In this document: positions 7,356 through 14,260 of the stretch, in pieces
Numbering within the stretch: the stretch's first letter is position 1
Layout of the letters: every line of letters starts with the position of its first letter
Assembly (NCBI GenBank): GCA_034928145.1
Contig: JAYFPE010000049.1
Location: 1 to 17,318 of the forward strand
Origin: Pelethousia sp034928145
GTDB lineage: Bacteria; Bacillota; Clostridia; Christensenellales; CAG-138
Reading direction: 5' to 3'
Length of the DNA: 17,318 nt
Position numbers and translations under genes: made by a program
Notes under the pieces: model-generated
Seen by the model: the letters and a program-made list of their open reading frames with translations, nothing else
Databases searched by the model: none
What the model was told of the DNA's origin: nothing

Positions 7356-8206
7356 AGCGCCTCCCTCCCATCATCCTGTCTGTTTTTCTCCCGCTTGGCG
7401 CGGGCTTTGCCCGGCGTTCTTTTGGCCAGGAAGAGCAGCGCTAAGCAGGCCACGCCGATCAGCACAATGGTACCGCCGGGCCGAAGGCCCGCATAATAGG
7501 AGAGCGTCAGGCCCAAGAGGGTGAACAGAAGGCCAAAGCCTGCCGCATATAGAACGGTCTGCCTGTAGCTTTTGCCAAATTGCATGGCGCAGGCCACGGG
7601 CAGCACCATCAGCGAAGAAACGATCAGCGCGCCCACGGTGCGCGCGGCCACCGAGACCGTGACAGCCGTTAGAATGGTGAAGATAAAATTCACCGCCCCC
7701 ACGGGAACGCCGGCGAGCCGCGCGGCCCGCTCATCCAGGGCGATGTAAAAAAGTTCCTTATACAGCAGCACAAACGTCAATATCACGGCGCAGCTGATAC
7801 AGGCCACCAGCAGCAGCTCGAAATCGTCGATGGCCACGATGCTGCCAAAGAGGAAGCTGTTGAAATTGGCCGCGCTTTTGACAAAGCCCGAAAGCACGCC
7901 CGCCAGGCCGATGCCAGCGGACATAATGATGGCGATGGCCATTTCGGAAAACTTGGGGATGCGTTTGCGAATGGCCTCAATGGCCAGGGCGGCGGCAATG
8001 CTGGCCGCCACGGCCCCCAATATAGGATTGACGCCCAGGATCAGCCCGGCGGCCACGCCGGCCAACGAGGTGTGCGAGAGCGCGTCCCCGATCATCGAGA
8101 GGCGCTTGAACACCACGATCACACCGATGCAGGGCACGATGACGGCCAGCAGCAGGCCTACGGCAAAGGCACGGCGCATGAAATCATATTCTAAGATCGC
8201 AGGCAT
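7352..8206 (-). CDS. znuB: Zinc ABC transporter permease
   Basis: A 284-residue integral membrane permease of the ABC-3 (ZnuB/TroC/MntB) family, moving Zn2+ or Mn2+ inward. Hydrophobic segments alternate along the chain, for example AFAVGLLLAVIVPCIGVIVV near the N-terminus. The conserved FKRLSMIGDALSHTSLAGVAAG stretch holds the family's histidine region, and a later VGALIVSSLMVLPVA matches the family core. The tail is strongly basic (KRTPGKARAKREKNRQ), consistent with a cytoplasmic end. I chose the ATG at 8206 (MPAILEYDF): AAAGGAG lies 8 nt upstream and it falls 2 bp after the znuC stop. An in-frame ATG at 8239 would overlap znuC. Zinc is inferred from the His-rich binding protein and the linked zur. 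Confidence 0.92.
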   Translation of the reverse strand: MPAILEYDFMRRAFAVGLLLAVIVPCIGVIVVFKRLSMIGDALSHTSLAGVAAGLILGVNPILGAVAASIAAALAIEAIRKRIPKFSEMAIAIIMSAGIGLAGVLSGFVKSAANFNSFLFGSIVAIDDFELLLVACISCAVILTFVLLYKELFYIALDERAARLAGVPVGAVNFIFTILTAVTVSVAARTVGALIVSSLMVLPVACAMQFGKSYRQTVLYAAGFGLLFTLLGLTLSYYAGLRPGGTIVLIGVACLALLFLAKRTPGKARAKREKNRQDDGREAL

Positions 8207-8208
8207 GC

Positions 8209-8955
8209 TCAGGCGCTCCTTTCCGGGCCGTGGCAGCAATCCGGGTGCTTGTGCTTATGGGCCAGTTCCGCATCCACTTGCCGCCTGTCAAGCTCCACCA
8301 GCGTACCCTCCTCCAAACACAGCACGCGGGAAACGCAGCCTGCAGAGCGGGCGATATCATGGGTCACCATCATGATCGTCAGCCCCTGCTCCCGGTTGAG
8401 CTTGGCGAGCAATTCATATAGAGAGGCGATGGTGGGCGCATCTACCCCGGCTGTAGGCTCGTCGAGCAGCATTAGTTCGGGCTCGCCTACCAGCACCCGC
8501 GCCAATAGCACCCGCTGCTGCTGCCCGCCGGACATTTCGCCGATCAGGCGCTTGGCATAGCCCGCCATACCCACCAGCTCCAGGGCGGCCAACGCCCGCT
8601 CCCGGTGCTCCTTTTTAGGGAAGCGCAGCAGGCCGATTTGTGAAAAGAGGTTCGCCAGCACGATCTCCTCGGCTGTGGCCGGGAAGCCGGAGCCGCTTTG
8701 CATGCTGCTTTGGGGCACATAGCCGATCCTGGGCCAATCGCGAAACCGGCGGATATCCTGGCCGAAGAGGCGGATGCTGCCGGGTGTGGGCGCAAGCTCG
8801 CCTAGCAGCAAGCGCATCAGCGTGCTTTTGCCTGTGCCGTTCGGGCCGATGATGGCGGCAAAATCCCCTGGCTCGATGGAAAAGCCCACCCGCCCCAGCA
8901 CCGGCTCGTTTTCATAGCGGAAGCTTACATCCCGCACCTCTATTAGACTCGTCAT
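8209..8955 (-). CDS. znuC: Zinc ABC transporter ATP-binding protein with His/Cys-rich tail
   Basis: A 248-residue ABC ATPase that powers the ZnuB permease. It has Walker A GPNGTGKST (37-45), a Q-loop near PQSS (81-84), signature SGGQQ (142-146), Walker B LMLLDEP (161-167) and an H-loop histidine (VTHD, His199). The last residues form a striking metal-binding-like tail, HKHKHPDCCH at 233-242, beyond the conserved ATPase core. The tail could sense or buffer cytosolic zinc (inference). It starts 10 bp after the znuA stop, with GAGG as ribosome binding site overlapping that stop, and ends 2 bp before znuB, so translation is probably coupled. Confidence 0.93.
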   Translation of the reverse strand: MTSLIEVRDVSFRYENEPVLGRVGFSIEPGDFAAIIGPNGTGKSTLMRLLLGELAPTPGSIRLFGQDIRRFRDWPRIGYVPQSSMQSGSGFPATAEEIVLANLFSQIGLLRFPKKEHRERALAALELVGMAGYAKRLIGEMSGGQQQRVLLARVLVGEPELMLLDEPTAGVDAPTIASLYELLAKLNREQGLTIMMVTHDIARSAGCVSRVLCLEEGTLVELDRRQVDAELAHKHKHPDCCHGPERSA

Positions 8956-8965
8956 CGGTATTGCC

Positions 8966-9931
8966 TCATTGCAGGGCCGCCTTTATGGCGGCCAAGTTCT
9001 GCCGCATCACATCGAAATAATCATTCCCCGCGGCCCGCTGCTCGTCACTCAACCCTTCAAGCGGGCTGAGCGCCGCCGTTTGCCCGCCAATGGCCCGGGC
9101 GACCGCCTCCGCCACCTTGGGGCTGGAGAGCGCCTCGTAAAAGACCACCTTTACATCCCGCGCCTTGGCAAAATCGATAATCTCGGCCATATGCGCAGGA
9201 TCCGGCTCGGAATCCGGCGTCAGGCCCTCGATGCCCACTTGCTCGAGGCCATAGGCCGCGCAGAGATAGCCGAAAGCCTCATGCGATACGATAATCTCCT
9301 TTTTTGTAAGCGGGAGCAGGGCTTCGCGGAACTCCGCATCTAGTTTGTCCAGCGCGGCGGCGTAGGTTTCATAGTTCGCTTCATAATAGGCCGCATTGGC
9401 CGGGTCCGCCTGCGCGAAGGCGTTTTTAATGGCTTCCATCTGCGCCTTGGCGTTCATCGGGGCCAGCCAGACATGGGGATCGTAGGCGGGTTCCTCCGCT
9501 TCCCCGTGCCCATCTTCCTCGTGGGAATGGCCTTGCAGCAGCGCCACGCCCTGCGAGGCCTCCACGGCAATCAATTCCGTATTTTGCAAGGAGGCCAGCA
9601 CATCCTCCACCCAGTGTTCGAGCCCGGCGCCGTTGTAAATGAAAACATGGGCCTTTTCCAGCCCGGCGACATCCGTGGCCGTAGGCTCCCAGTCGTGGGG
9701 TTCCGTGCCGTCCGGCGTCATGTTGACCACTTGGGCCTTATCCCCGCCCACCTTCTTAGCAAAGTCATACATGGGATAAAAGCTGGTATAGGCCAGCAGC
9801 TTCCCATCCGCGGAGTCGGCCGCCTTAGACGCGCCGGCGCACCCCGCCAACAAAGGCAGAATCAGCAGCGCGGCGAGCAGCAGGCCCGCTTTGTTCGGTT
9901 GGAATAATCTTTGCAAGCGTTTCGTATGCAT
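8966..9931 (-). CDS. znuA: Zinc-binding lipoprotein of the Znu transporter
   Basis: A 321-residue cluster A-I solute-binding protein that captures zinc outside the membrane. A basic, hydrophobic leader ends in lipobox LAGC, predicting lipidation at Cys31 and cell-surface anchoring as in Gram-positives. Candidate zinc ligands are His79 (EPHDWEPT), His153 (DPHVW), His217 (VSHEAFGY) and an acidic residue near FYEAL. The acidic, His-rich loop GHSHEEDGHGEAEE (134-147) before DPHVW is characteristic of zinc rather than manganese members. The frame stays open upstream to 10117, but the extra residues are not signal-like and would cross the promoter, so ATG 9931 is chosen, with AGGA 8 nt upstream. 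It is the first gene of znuA-znuC-znuB-zur. Confidence 0.93.
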   Translation of the reverse strand: MHTKRLQRLFQPNKAGLLLAALLILPLLAGCAGASKAADSADGKLLAYTSFYPMYDFAKKVGGDKAQVVNMTPDGTEPHDWEPTATDVAGLEKAHVFIYNGAGLEHWVEDVLASLQNTELIAVEASQGVALLQGHSHEEDGHGEAEEPAYDPHVWLAPMNAKAQMEAIKNAFAQADPANAAYYEANYETYAAALDKLDAEFREALLPLTKKEIIVSHEAFGYLCAAYGLEQVGIEGLTPDSEPDPAHMAEIIDFAKARDVKVVFYEALSSPKVAEAVARAIGGQTAALSPLEGLSDEQRAAGNDYFDVMRQNLAAIKAALQ

Positions 9932-10019
9932 CCCTCGTATCCTATCGTTGCTCGTTTGTGAACCATCCGCGTTTGTATCCGGCGGCTTCCCGGCTTGCCT
10001 GCGCCGGTTTGTCAGCCCT

Positions 10020-10040
10020 AAATGCACATGGTTCGCATTT
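10020..10040. promoter_or_regulatory. Candidate Zur operator upstream of znuA
   Basis: A 21-bp imperfect palindrome with half-sites AAATGC (10020-10025) and GCATTT (10035-10040) lies a few bases downstream of the znuA -10 box, over the predicted transcription start. A repressor bound here would block transcription. It does not closely match the Bacillus Zur consensus as I remember it, so assignment to Zur rests on position and on zur being in the operon. Confidence 0.45.
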
Positions 10041-10046
10041 GCATCT

Positions 10047-10075
10047 ATTGTAGGCGGATGGCAGCCGCTTGTCAA
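10047..10075 (-). promoter_or_regulatory. Promoter of the znuACB-zur operon
   Basis: On the minus strand TTGACA (10075-10070), a 17-bp spacer and TACAAT (10052-10047) make a near-perfect housekeeping promoter. It predicts a start near 10040 and a leader of about 110 nt before znuA. Such a strong promoter fits a gene set kept off by a repressor. Confidence 0.85.
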
Positions 10076-10091
10076 GGGCGTGGCGCATGTA

Positions 10092-10118
10092 AAAGCCCCG
10101 GCCTTTGGCCGGGGCAAA
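10092..10118 (-). terminator. Terminator of the PilZ gene
   Basis: GCCCCGGCC (10095-10103) pairs with GGCCGGGGC (10107-10115) around a TTT loop. On the minus strand it is followed by TTTT. It lies about 15 bp after the PilZ gene and just upstream of the znuA promoter, so it insulates the znu operon. Confidence 0.88.
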
Positions 10119-10132
10119 ACTATGCGGTTGGT

Positions 10133-10789
10133 TTATTGATCGTTGCGGTGGGCGCGCTTGCGCTGCTGCAGGCGCAGGAGCATGCGGTGCATAGTTTCCT
10201 CTTCTTCGTAGGTGAGAGAATATAGGCAACCGTAATAGTAGCTCAAGTTGAGGCCGCTGCCCTTCACGATGCGCTGGATGCTGCATTGCAATTCCAGATA
10301 AAACTCGAACAGCCGCATTTTAATCATCACAGTGCCGCCCAGCGGGTAGCTTTGCGGGGTGGAGAACTGCAGGCCGCCCAAGCTGAGATCTTCAATGTGC
10401 ACACGAACCGGGCTGCCCACAGGCTGGCCCGTTTTCTCATCGAGCATGAGCACCTCGCCCAGGGTGTTGGTCTTTACGCGCAGGAACTGCCGCCTGTCCG
10501 AAGCGACCAGCATCTCCAGGCCGCCGATCTTGAGCAGCTCGGCGCCGGAGCGGATTATAATGCCGCTTAGCACCTTGAAGCCCATGCGGAAATTATAGAC
10601 GTTGATCTTGACCGGCGTGCCGTAATAAAGCTCGGGCAGATTCTGCTCGGGCCGGCAGGGCATAAGCTCTAGGCCCTCGCCGCCAATGGCGTGGATGCGG
10701 GCATAATCGATCAGGTCATTGTGTACCGTAATAATCTCGACCAGGGAGTTGAGATACCCTTCCTCGAGTACGGGCGTGGATACTTCCAT
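10133..10789 (-). CDS. PilZ-domain c-di-GMP receptor, YcgR-like
   Basis: A 218-residue cytosolic protein with a YcgR-type N-terminal beta domain (about 1-95) and a C-terminal PilZ domain (about 97-210). Both c-di-GMP-binding signatures are present: DRRQFLRV with Arg100 and Arg104 (98-105), and DLSLGG with Asp134, Ser136 and Gly138-139. Binding competence is therefore likely. In other bacteria such proteins slow or stop flagellar rotation when c-di-GMP is high. Placement beside a degenerate EAL-HDOD gene and chemotaxis genes fits a motility role (inference). The start has GGGAGG 3 nt from the ATG, a short spacing. The gene is monocistronic, divergent from the EAL-HDOD gene, and ends at a clear terminator. 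Confidence 0.88.
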   Translation of the reverse strand: MEVSTPVLEEGYLNSLVEIITVHNDLIDYARIHAIGGEGLELMPCRPEQNLPELYYGTPVKINVYNFRMGFKVLSGIIIRSGAELLKIGGLEMLVASDRRQFLRVKTNTLGEVLMLDEKTGQPVGSPVRVHIEDLSLGGLQFSTPQSYPLGGTVMIKMRLFEFYLELQCSIQRIVKGSGLNLSYYYGCLYSLTYEEEETMHRMLLRLQQRKRAHRNDQ

Positions 10790-10817
10790 AGTCCTCCCTC
10801 ATGCTTTTATGCGCCGG

Positions 10818-10848
10818 CCGCAGTCAAAGCCCGCCTGCGGTTTGGACT
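10818..10848 (-). promoter_or_regulatory. Leader with two mutually exclusive stem-loops before the PilZ gene
   Basis: One stem pairs CCGCAG (10818-10823) with CTGCGG (10835-10840). An alternative pairs AGTCAAAGCC (10822-10831) with GGTTTGGACT (10839-10848), 8 of 10 positions complementary. The arms overlap, so only one can form at a time. This is a possible conformational switch about 25 nt upstream of the ribosome binding site. I do not recognise a riboswitch class. Confidence 0.3.
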
Positions 10849-10862
10849 GGGATAGATACTTT

Positions 10863-10890
10863 AACTTATCTTAGCAGAAACAGGTGACAA
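10863..10890 (-). promoter_or_regulatory. Candidate promoter of the PilZ gene
   Basis: TTGTCA (10890-10885) and TAAGTT (10868-10863) on the minus strand are 16 bp apart. The -35 is good and the -10 mediocre. The leader would be about 70 nt and would contain the alternative stem-loops. Confidence 0.35.
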
Positions 10891-10929
10891 AAGCAAGAAA
10901 TCCCTTACATCCCTTTTGCGGCCCCAAGC

Positions 10930-10959
10930 TAACTTTTTGCGGGGATATGGCGATATAAT
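10930..10959 (+). promoter_or_regulatory. Candidate SigD-type promoter (overlapping TATAAT) for the EAL-HDOD gene
   Basis: TAAC (10930-10933), a 15-bp spacer, then GGCGATAT (10949-10956) matches the flagellar SigD consensus TAAA-N15-GCCGATAT at 3 of 4 and 7 of 8 positions. A perfect TATAAT (10954-10959) overlaps its end, but no good housekeeping -35 sits 17 bp before it. Start would be about 65 nt upstream of the ATG. Confidence 0.5.
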
Positions 10960-11032
10960 AAACAAGGTATCTTCGCGTTTTGCGCGCGTTTATGGTTTTT
11001 AAGTTTATTTCATATCTATGCAGGAGGTTCCC

Positions 11033-12253
11033 ATGCAACCTTGTATCGTAAAGCAGCCCATCCACAACGCAAAGGGCGAGCTTTGGGCTTATGAGCTATC
11101 CTATAGCAACGCCGCCGCGGGCGGCGCGGGGCAGCCGGGCGACGCGGAGGCGGCGACGGCCCTGCAGGCCCTGCTCATGCAATGCAATACGGAGAATTTT
11201 CTCGAAAACAAGATCGCCTTTGCTTATTTTACGGCAAACCTGCTGCGCCGGGGCACGCCTCGCATCTTTGCCGCCCAATCCCTGGTGATCGAGATTGATC
11301 ACGACTTTTTGCTCCTGCCCGACGCCATGGAAGTGGTAAAAGCCTACCACGACGAGGGCTACCGCGTGGCCCTGGTGGGTTTCGACTTCAATGCCATGTA
11401 TCTATCCGCCCTCAATACGGTGGATTATGTCAAACTCAGCTTTCAAAACCCCTCCTCCAACCACAAAAGCGCCGTGGAAGTGCTGCGTGAGCTGGGCAAG
11501 GAAGTCATTGCCTACCATGTGGATTCGGCGGAATCCTACGGGCGGGTCAGCCAGCTTAGCATCCGGCACATGCAAGGCTCCTACGTCGCCAGCACGCTGC
11601 CCACCACCCTGCGCAGCCTCAACCTGATCCAGGGCAACTTTTTTCGCCTGGTGGTGGCCATTACCAGGGAAGAACCGGATTTTGATGAGATTGAGGAAAT
11701 CATCGTGCGGGATGTTACGCTCACTTATTCCCTCCTCAAGCTGGTCAACTCCGCCTTTTTCGCCCTGCGCACCCGGGTAACCGCCGTGCACCACGCCCTG
11801 GTCATATTGGGCCTTGAGCAGCTCAAGCAATGGATATACCTGCTCAGCTTCAACCCCGATGGTAAGGCTCCCATTGAATTCATCAAAGCTTCCCTTTTCC
11901 GGGCCAGCTTTTGCGAGGCGCTCTGCACCGGCATGGCGGATATGCCCATCTCGCGCTCGGACGCCTACCTCATGGGCCTTTTCTCCACCCTGGGTTCCCT
12001 CTTGCAGGTGCCGCTGGAGCAGGCTTTGGCCGAGCTTTCCCTCCCTGCCGAGGTGCGGGACGCCCTCCTGCACGGCGAAGGCCGCTCCGGCATCTTATTC
12101 AAGCTGGTGTGCAGCTATGAGCAGGCCGATTGGCACCTCATCTCCGAATATGCCGACCAGCTTGGTATCCCTAAGGATACCCTCTCCCAAAAATATCTGG
12201 TCTGCATGGATAACGTGAGCGAGATCTGGAAGCAGATCACACAGGTTTTATAG
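11033..12253 (+). CDS. Degenerate EAL plus HDOD signalling protein (YuxH-like)
   Basis: A 406-residue cytosolic protein with a reduced EAL-like N-terminal domain (about 1-200) and an HDOD domain (about 205-400), the layout of YuxH/CdgJ-type proteins. KQPIHNAKGELWAYELSYS is the usual EAL opening, but the EAL tripeptide is YEL (20-22). The catalytic DDFG-like segment reads VGFDFN (115-120), so phosphodiesterase activity is unlikely. HDOD features include RDVTLTYSLLKLVNSAFF (226-243) and an AVHHALVILGLEQLKQW segment. HDOD domains act in signalling without a complete HD active site; in Vibrio a relative controls motility. I start at 11033 because AGGAGG is 6 nt upstream; an ATG at 11018 lies before that site. 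The gene is divergent from the PilZ gene and ends at a strong terminator. Confidence 0.88.
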   Translation: MQPCIVKQPIHNAKGELWAYELSYSNAAAGGAGQPGDAEAATALQALLMQCNTENFLENKIAFAYFTANLLRRGTPRIFAAQSLVIEIDHDFLLLPDAMEVVKAYHDEGYRVALVGFDFNAMYLSALNTVDYVKLSFQNPSSNHKSAVEVLRELGKEVIAYHVDSAESYGRVSQLSIRHMQGSYVASTLPTTLRSLNLIQGNFFRLVVAITREEPDFDEIEEIIVRDVTLTYSLLKLVNSAFFALRTRVTAVHHALVILGLEQLKQWIYLLSFNPDGKAPIEFIKASLFRASFCEALCTGMADMPISRSDAYLMGLFSTLGSLLQVPLEQALAELSLPAEVRDALLHGEGRSGILFKLVCSYEQADWHLISEYADQLGIPKDTLSQKYLVCMDNVSEIWKQITQVL

Positions 12254-12264
12254 GCCGCGCATAA

Positions 12265-12302
12265 GCGCGTTAAAAGCCCCTCTAAGGGGCTTTTTAACGC
12301 GC
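12265..12302. terminator. Bidirectional terminator between EAL-HDOD and chemoreceptor genes
   Basis: GCGCGTTAAAAGCCCC (12265-12280) pairs with GGGGCTTTTTAACGCGC (12286-12302), with one bulged base and a 5-nt loop. It sits between two convergent genes. The stem carries A/T tracts on both sides of its GC core, so it can act in both directions. Confidence 0.9.
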
Positions 12303-12304
12303 CG

Positions 12305-14260
12305 CTACGCTTCTAATTGAGGCTGCGCTTCTTCGATTTCCTCTCCGATCTGCTCTTCGATCTGTTCCTCGCTCGATTCTTTGATCGGCTCCTGACGCTC
12401 TGCCTCCGGCTCGTTTGCCTGCTCTTGTGCGGGCACCTCCACCGTTTGCAGCGCTTCGGCCTGCTCTGCGGCGGCTGCTTCTACCGCTTTTGCAGCGTTG
12501 TCTTCCATAATGGTTTCATCGGCTGCTTGCTCTTCTGCCTGCGCCATGGCCAAGGCGGCCCATTCCGCCTCTTCGGCCAGATCCTGCGCGGTCTTTTCTA
12601 GTTTGAAGCGGTACAGCAACTCCTCCAGCGCCTTGGCAAGGCCCGCGAGTTCCTCGCTGGCGGCCGCGCTCTCTTGCGCTGTGGCGGAGTTGGTCTGCAC
12701 AACGGCGGAGATCTGATCTACGACCTGCCCGACCTGGGCGATGGCCCGGGCCTGCTCATCGCTGAAACGCGAGATCTTGTCGATATCCTGTATCATGCCC
12801 CGTGCCTCGCCCACCACCTGCTCCAGGGAGGAAGCGGTAAGGCCGGCGATTTCTGCACCGCCCCGCACGGCGTTCACGGTATGCTTGACCAGATCCGCCG
12901 TGCTCTTGGCGGCTTCATCGCTCTTAGCGGCCAGATTGCGCACCTCGCCCGCCACCACGGTAAAGCCCTTGCCTGCGGCCCCGGCCCGGGCAGCCTCGAT
13001 GGCCGCGTTCAGCGCCAGGATGTTAGTTTGGAAAGCGATATCCTCTATGGTTTTAATGATCTTGCCGATCTTCTCGGCGCTGGCGCCAATCTCCTGCATG
13101 GCCTTAATCATGCGCCGCATCTGCGCGTTGCTCGCCTCGATGCTCTCACCCATACCGCTGGCCCGCGCATTGAGCTGCGCGGATACCACGGCGTTGCCGC
13201 GCACCTGCTCGGAGATCTCGCCGAGGGAGGCTGCCAGCTCCTCTATCGAAGCCGCCTGCTGCGAAGCGCCCTGGGCCATCCGCTGGGAACCGCCCGCCAC
13301 CTGCTCGGAGCCGCCCGCCACCTGCTCGGTAACCTCCCGCACCCGCTTAAGGGCCGCGTTGAGCGCATACACCACGTTGGCTATGCTCTGTGCCATGGGG
13401 ATGAAATCTCCCTCGAAAACCGCCCTGGGCGAGGTGGTCAGATCCCCGGCCTCGAATCGGCTCATCACCCGGGTAATATCGCCAACATACCCATCCAGCT
13501 TTTGCGCCATGGCGCGCATGCTGGCCGCAAGGTCACCCAGCTCATCTTTGGCGTTATAGCCGATCTCCGCTTTTAGGTCGCCACGGGCGATCCTGGCGGC
13601 CGCAGCCTTGAGCGCGTTCACCGGGCCGGTGATACCCCGCACGATGAGGCCGCATAGCCAGGCCGCAAGCCCAAAGCTCACCGCTGCCATAACCGCCTGC
13701 GCCAACAGGGCGACAGTCTCCAGGCGTTTGAGCTCGGCCATGGTTTCATCCGCCATAGCGGCGGCATCCTCAATGAGCGCGTCCAGATCTGTGGAGACCT
13801 CCTCGGCTAGCGGCAGATAAGCCGCTTTATAATACTGCACCGCGCTGTTGGCTTCGCCGTTGCTCGCCAGGGCAAGAACCTGCGCGCGAGCGATGTTCAT
13901 CTCGCCCATCTTGGCGATCACGCCTTTAAGCGCTTCGTCGTCCGCTTGCTCATTCTTGCGCAGGGCGTTGATGGCATCCAGCGTTTCCTGTGCGGAGGCT
14001 TCCGCGTTGTCGATATGGCTCTGGATGCTCTCGGCGCTGTTATCCAGAGCCACCAGCAGCATGTTCTTTTCAATGGCCTCAAATCGCTGTTTGGCAATAT
14101 AGGCGTGCACACGCGCCGCACAGGCCCCCTCGTAAAAGTTGTCAATCTTATTTTGCTGGGAGAAAAGGATGCTGACGCTTGCTCCCACGGAAAGCAGGAA
14201 CAAGCAGAGGATCATAGCGAAAGAAACAATGAGCTTCGCGCGTATCTTGAGGTTTTTCAT
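12305..14260 (-). CDS. Methyl-accepting chemotaxis protein (two TM segments, acidic tail)
   Basis: A 651-residue chemoreceptor. TM1 is at about 9-33. An all-helical extracytoplasmic ligand domain (about 36-182, four-helix-bundle-like) is followed by TM2 at about 183-208. HAMP is at about 209-262, with a second HAMP-like stretch to about 310. Then comes a long coiled-coil signalling domain whose hairpin tip is at 411-444 (QTNILALNAAIEAARAG onward). In the tip the usual AGEQGRG reads AGAAGKG. After about 555 there is a 95-residue Glu/Gln/Ala-rich tail with no NWETF-type CheR/CheB pentapeptide. The start at 14260 has AAAGGAG 5 nt upstream; the open frame extends to 14362 without a better site. 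It is divergent from cheY/cheA, with which it should signal. The ligand is unknown. Confidence 0.92.
   Translation of the reverse strand: MKNLKIRAKLIVSFAMILCLFLLSVGASVSILFSQQNKIDNFYEGACAARVHAYIAKQRFEAIEKNMLLVALDNSAESIQSHIDNAEASAQETLDAINALRKNEQADDEALKGVIAKMGEMNIARAQVLALASNGEANSAVQYYKAAYLPLAEEVSTDLDALIEDAAAMADETMAELKRLETVALLAQAVMAAVSFGLAAWLCGLIVRGITGPVNALKAAAARIARGDLKAEIGYNAKDELGDLAASMRAMAQKLDGYVGDITRVMSRFEAGDLTTSPRAVFEGDFIPMAQSIANVVYALNAALKRVREVTEQVAGGSEQVAGGSQRMAQGASQQAASIEELAASLGEISEQVRGNAVVSAQLNARASGMGESIEASNAQMRRMIKAMQEIGASAEKIGKIIKTIEDIAFQTNILALNAAIEAARAGAAGKGFTVVAGEVRNLAAKSDEAAKSTADLVKHTVNAVRGGAEIAGLTASSLEQVVGEARGMIQDIDKISRFSDEQARAIAQVGQVVDQISAVVQTNSATAQESAAASEELAGLAKALEELLYRFKLEKTAQDLAEEAEWAALAMAQAEEQAADETIMEDNAAKAVEAAAAEQAEALQTVEVPAQEQANEPEAERQEPIKESSEEQIEEQIGEEIEEAQPQLEA
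13290..13329. repeat. 21-bp tandem repeat inside the chemoreceptor gene
   Basis: A 19-bp sequence starting CCGCCCGCCACC occurs at 13290-13308 and 13311-13329. It encodes the seven-residue heptad-like unit EQVAGGS twice (312-325). Similar near-repeats are usual in this part of clostridial receptors, so this is probably coiled-coil periodicity. Confidence 0.6.

Noticed and set aside
8207..8239. Longer znuB start at 8239
   Set aside because: It overlaps znuC by 31 bp. The ATG at 8206 has AAAGGAG at good spacing and follows the znuC stop by 2 bp.
9932..10117. 62-residue N-terminal extension of znuA
   Set aside because: It would run through the promoter and the candidate operator and hide the lipoprotein signal peptide. 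ATG 9931 gives a standard LAGC lipobox.
13290..13329. 21-bp tandem repeat as a mobile or phase-variation element
   Set aside because: Only two copies, in frame, encoding heptad-like EQVAGGS units common in chemoreceptor coiled coils.
12674..13576. Long plus-strand frames opposite the chemoreceptor gene
   Set aside because: Low-complexity, arginine/histidine- or serine/alanine-rich translations with no start signals; shadows of the coiled-coil coding sequence.
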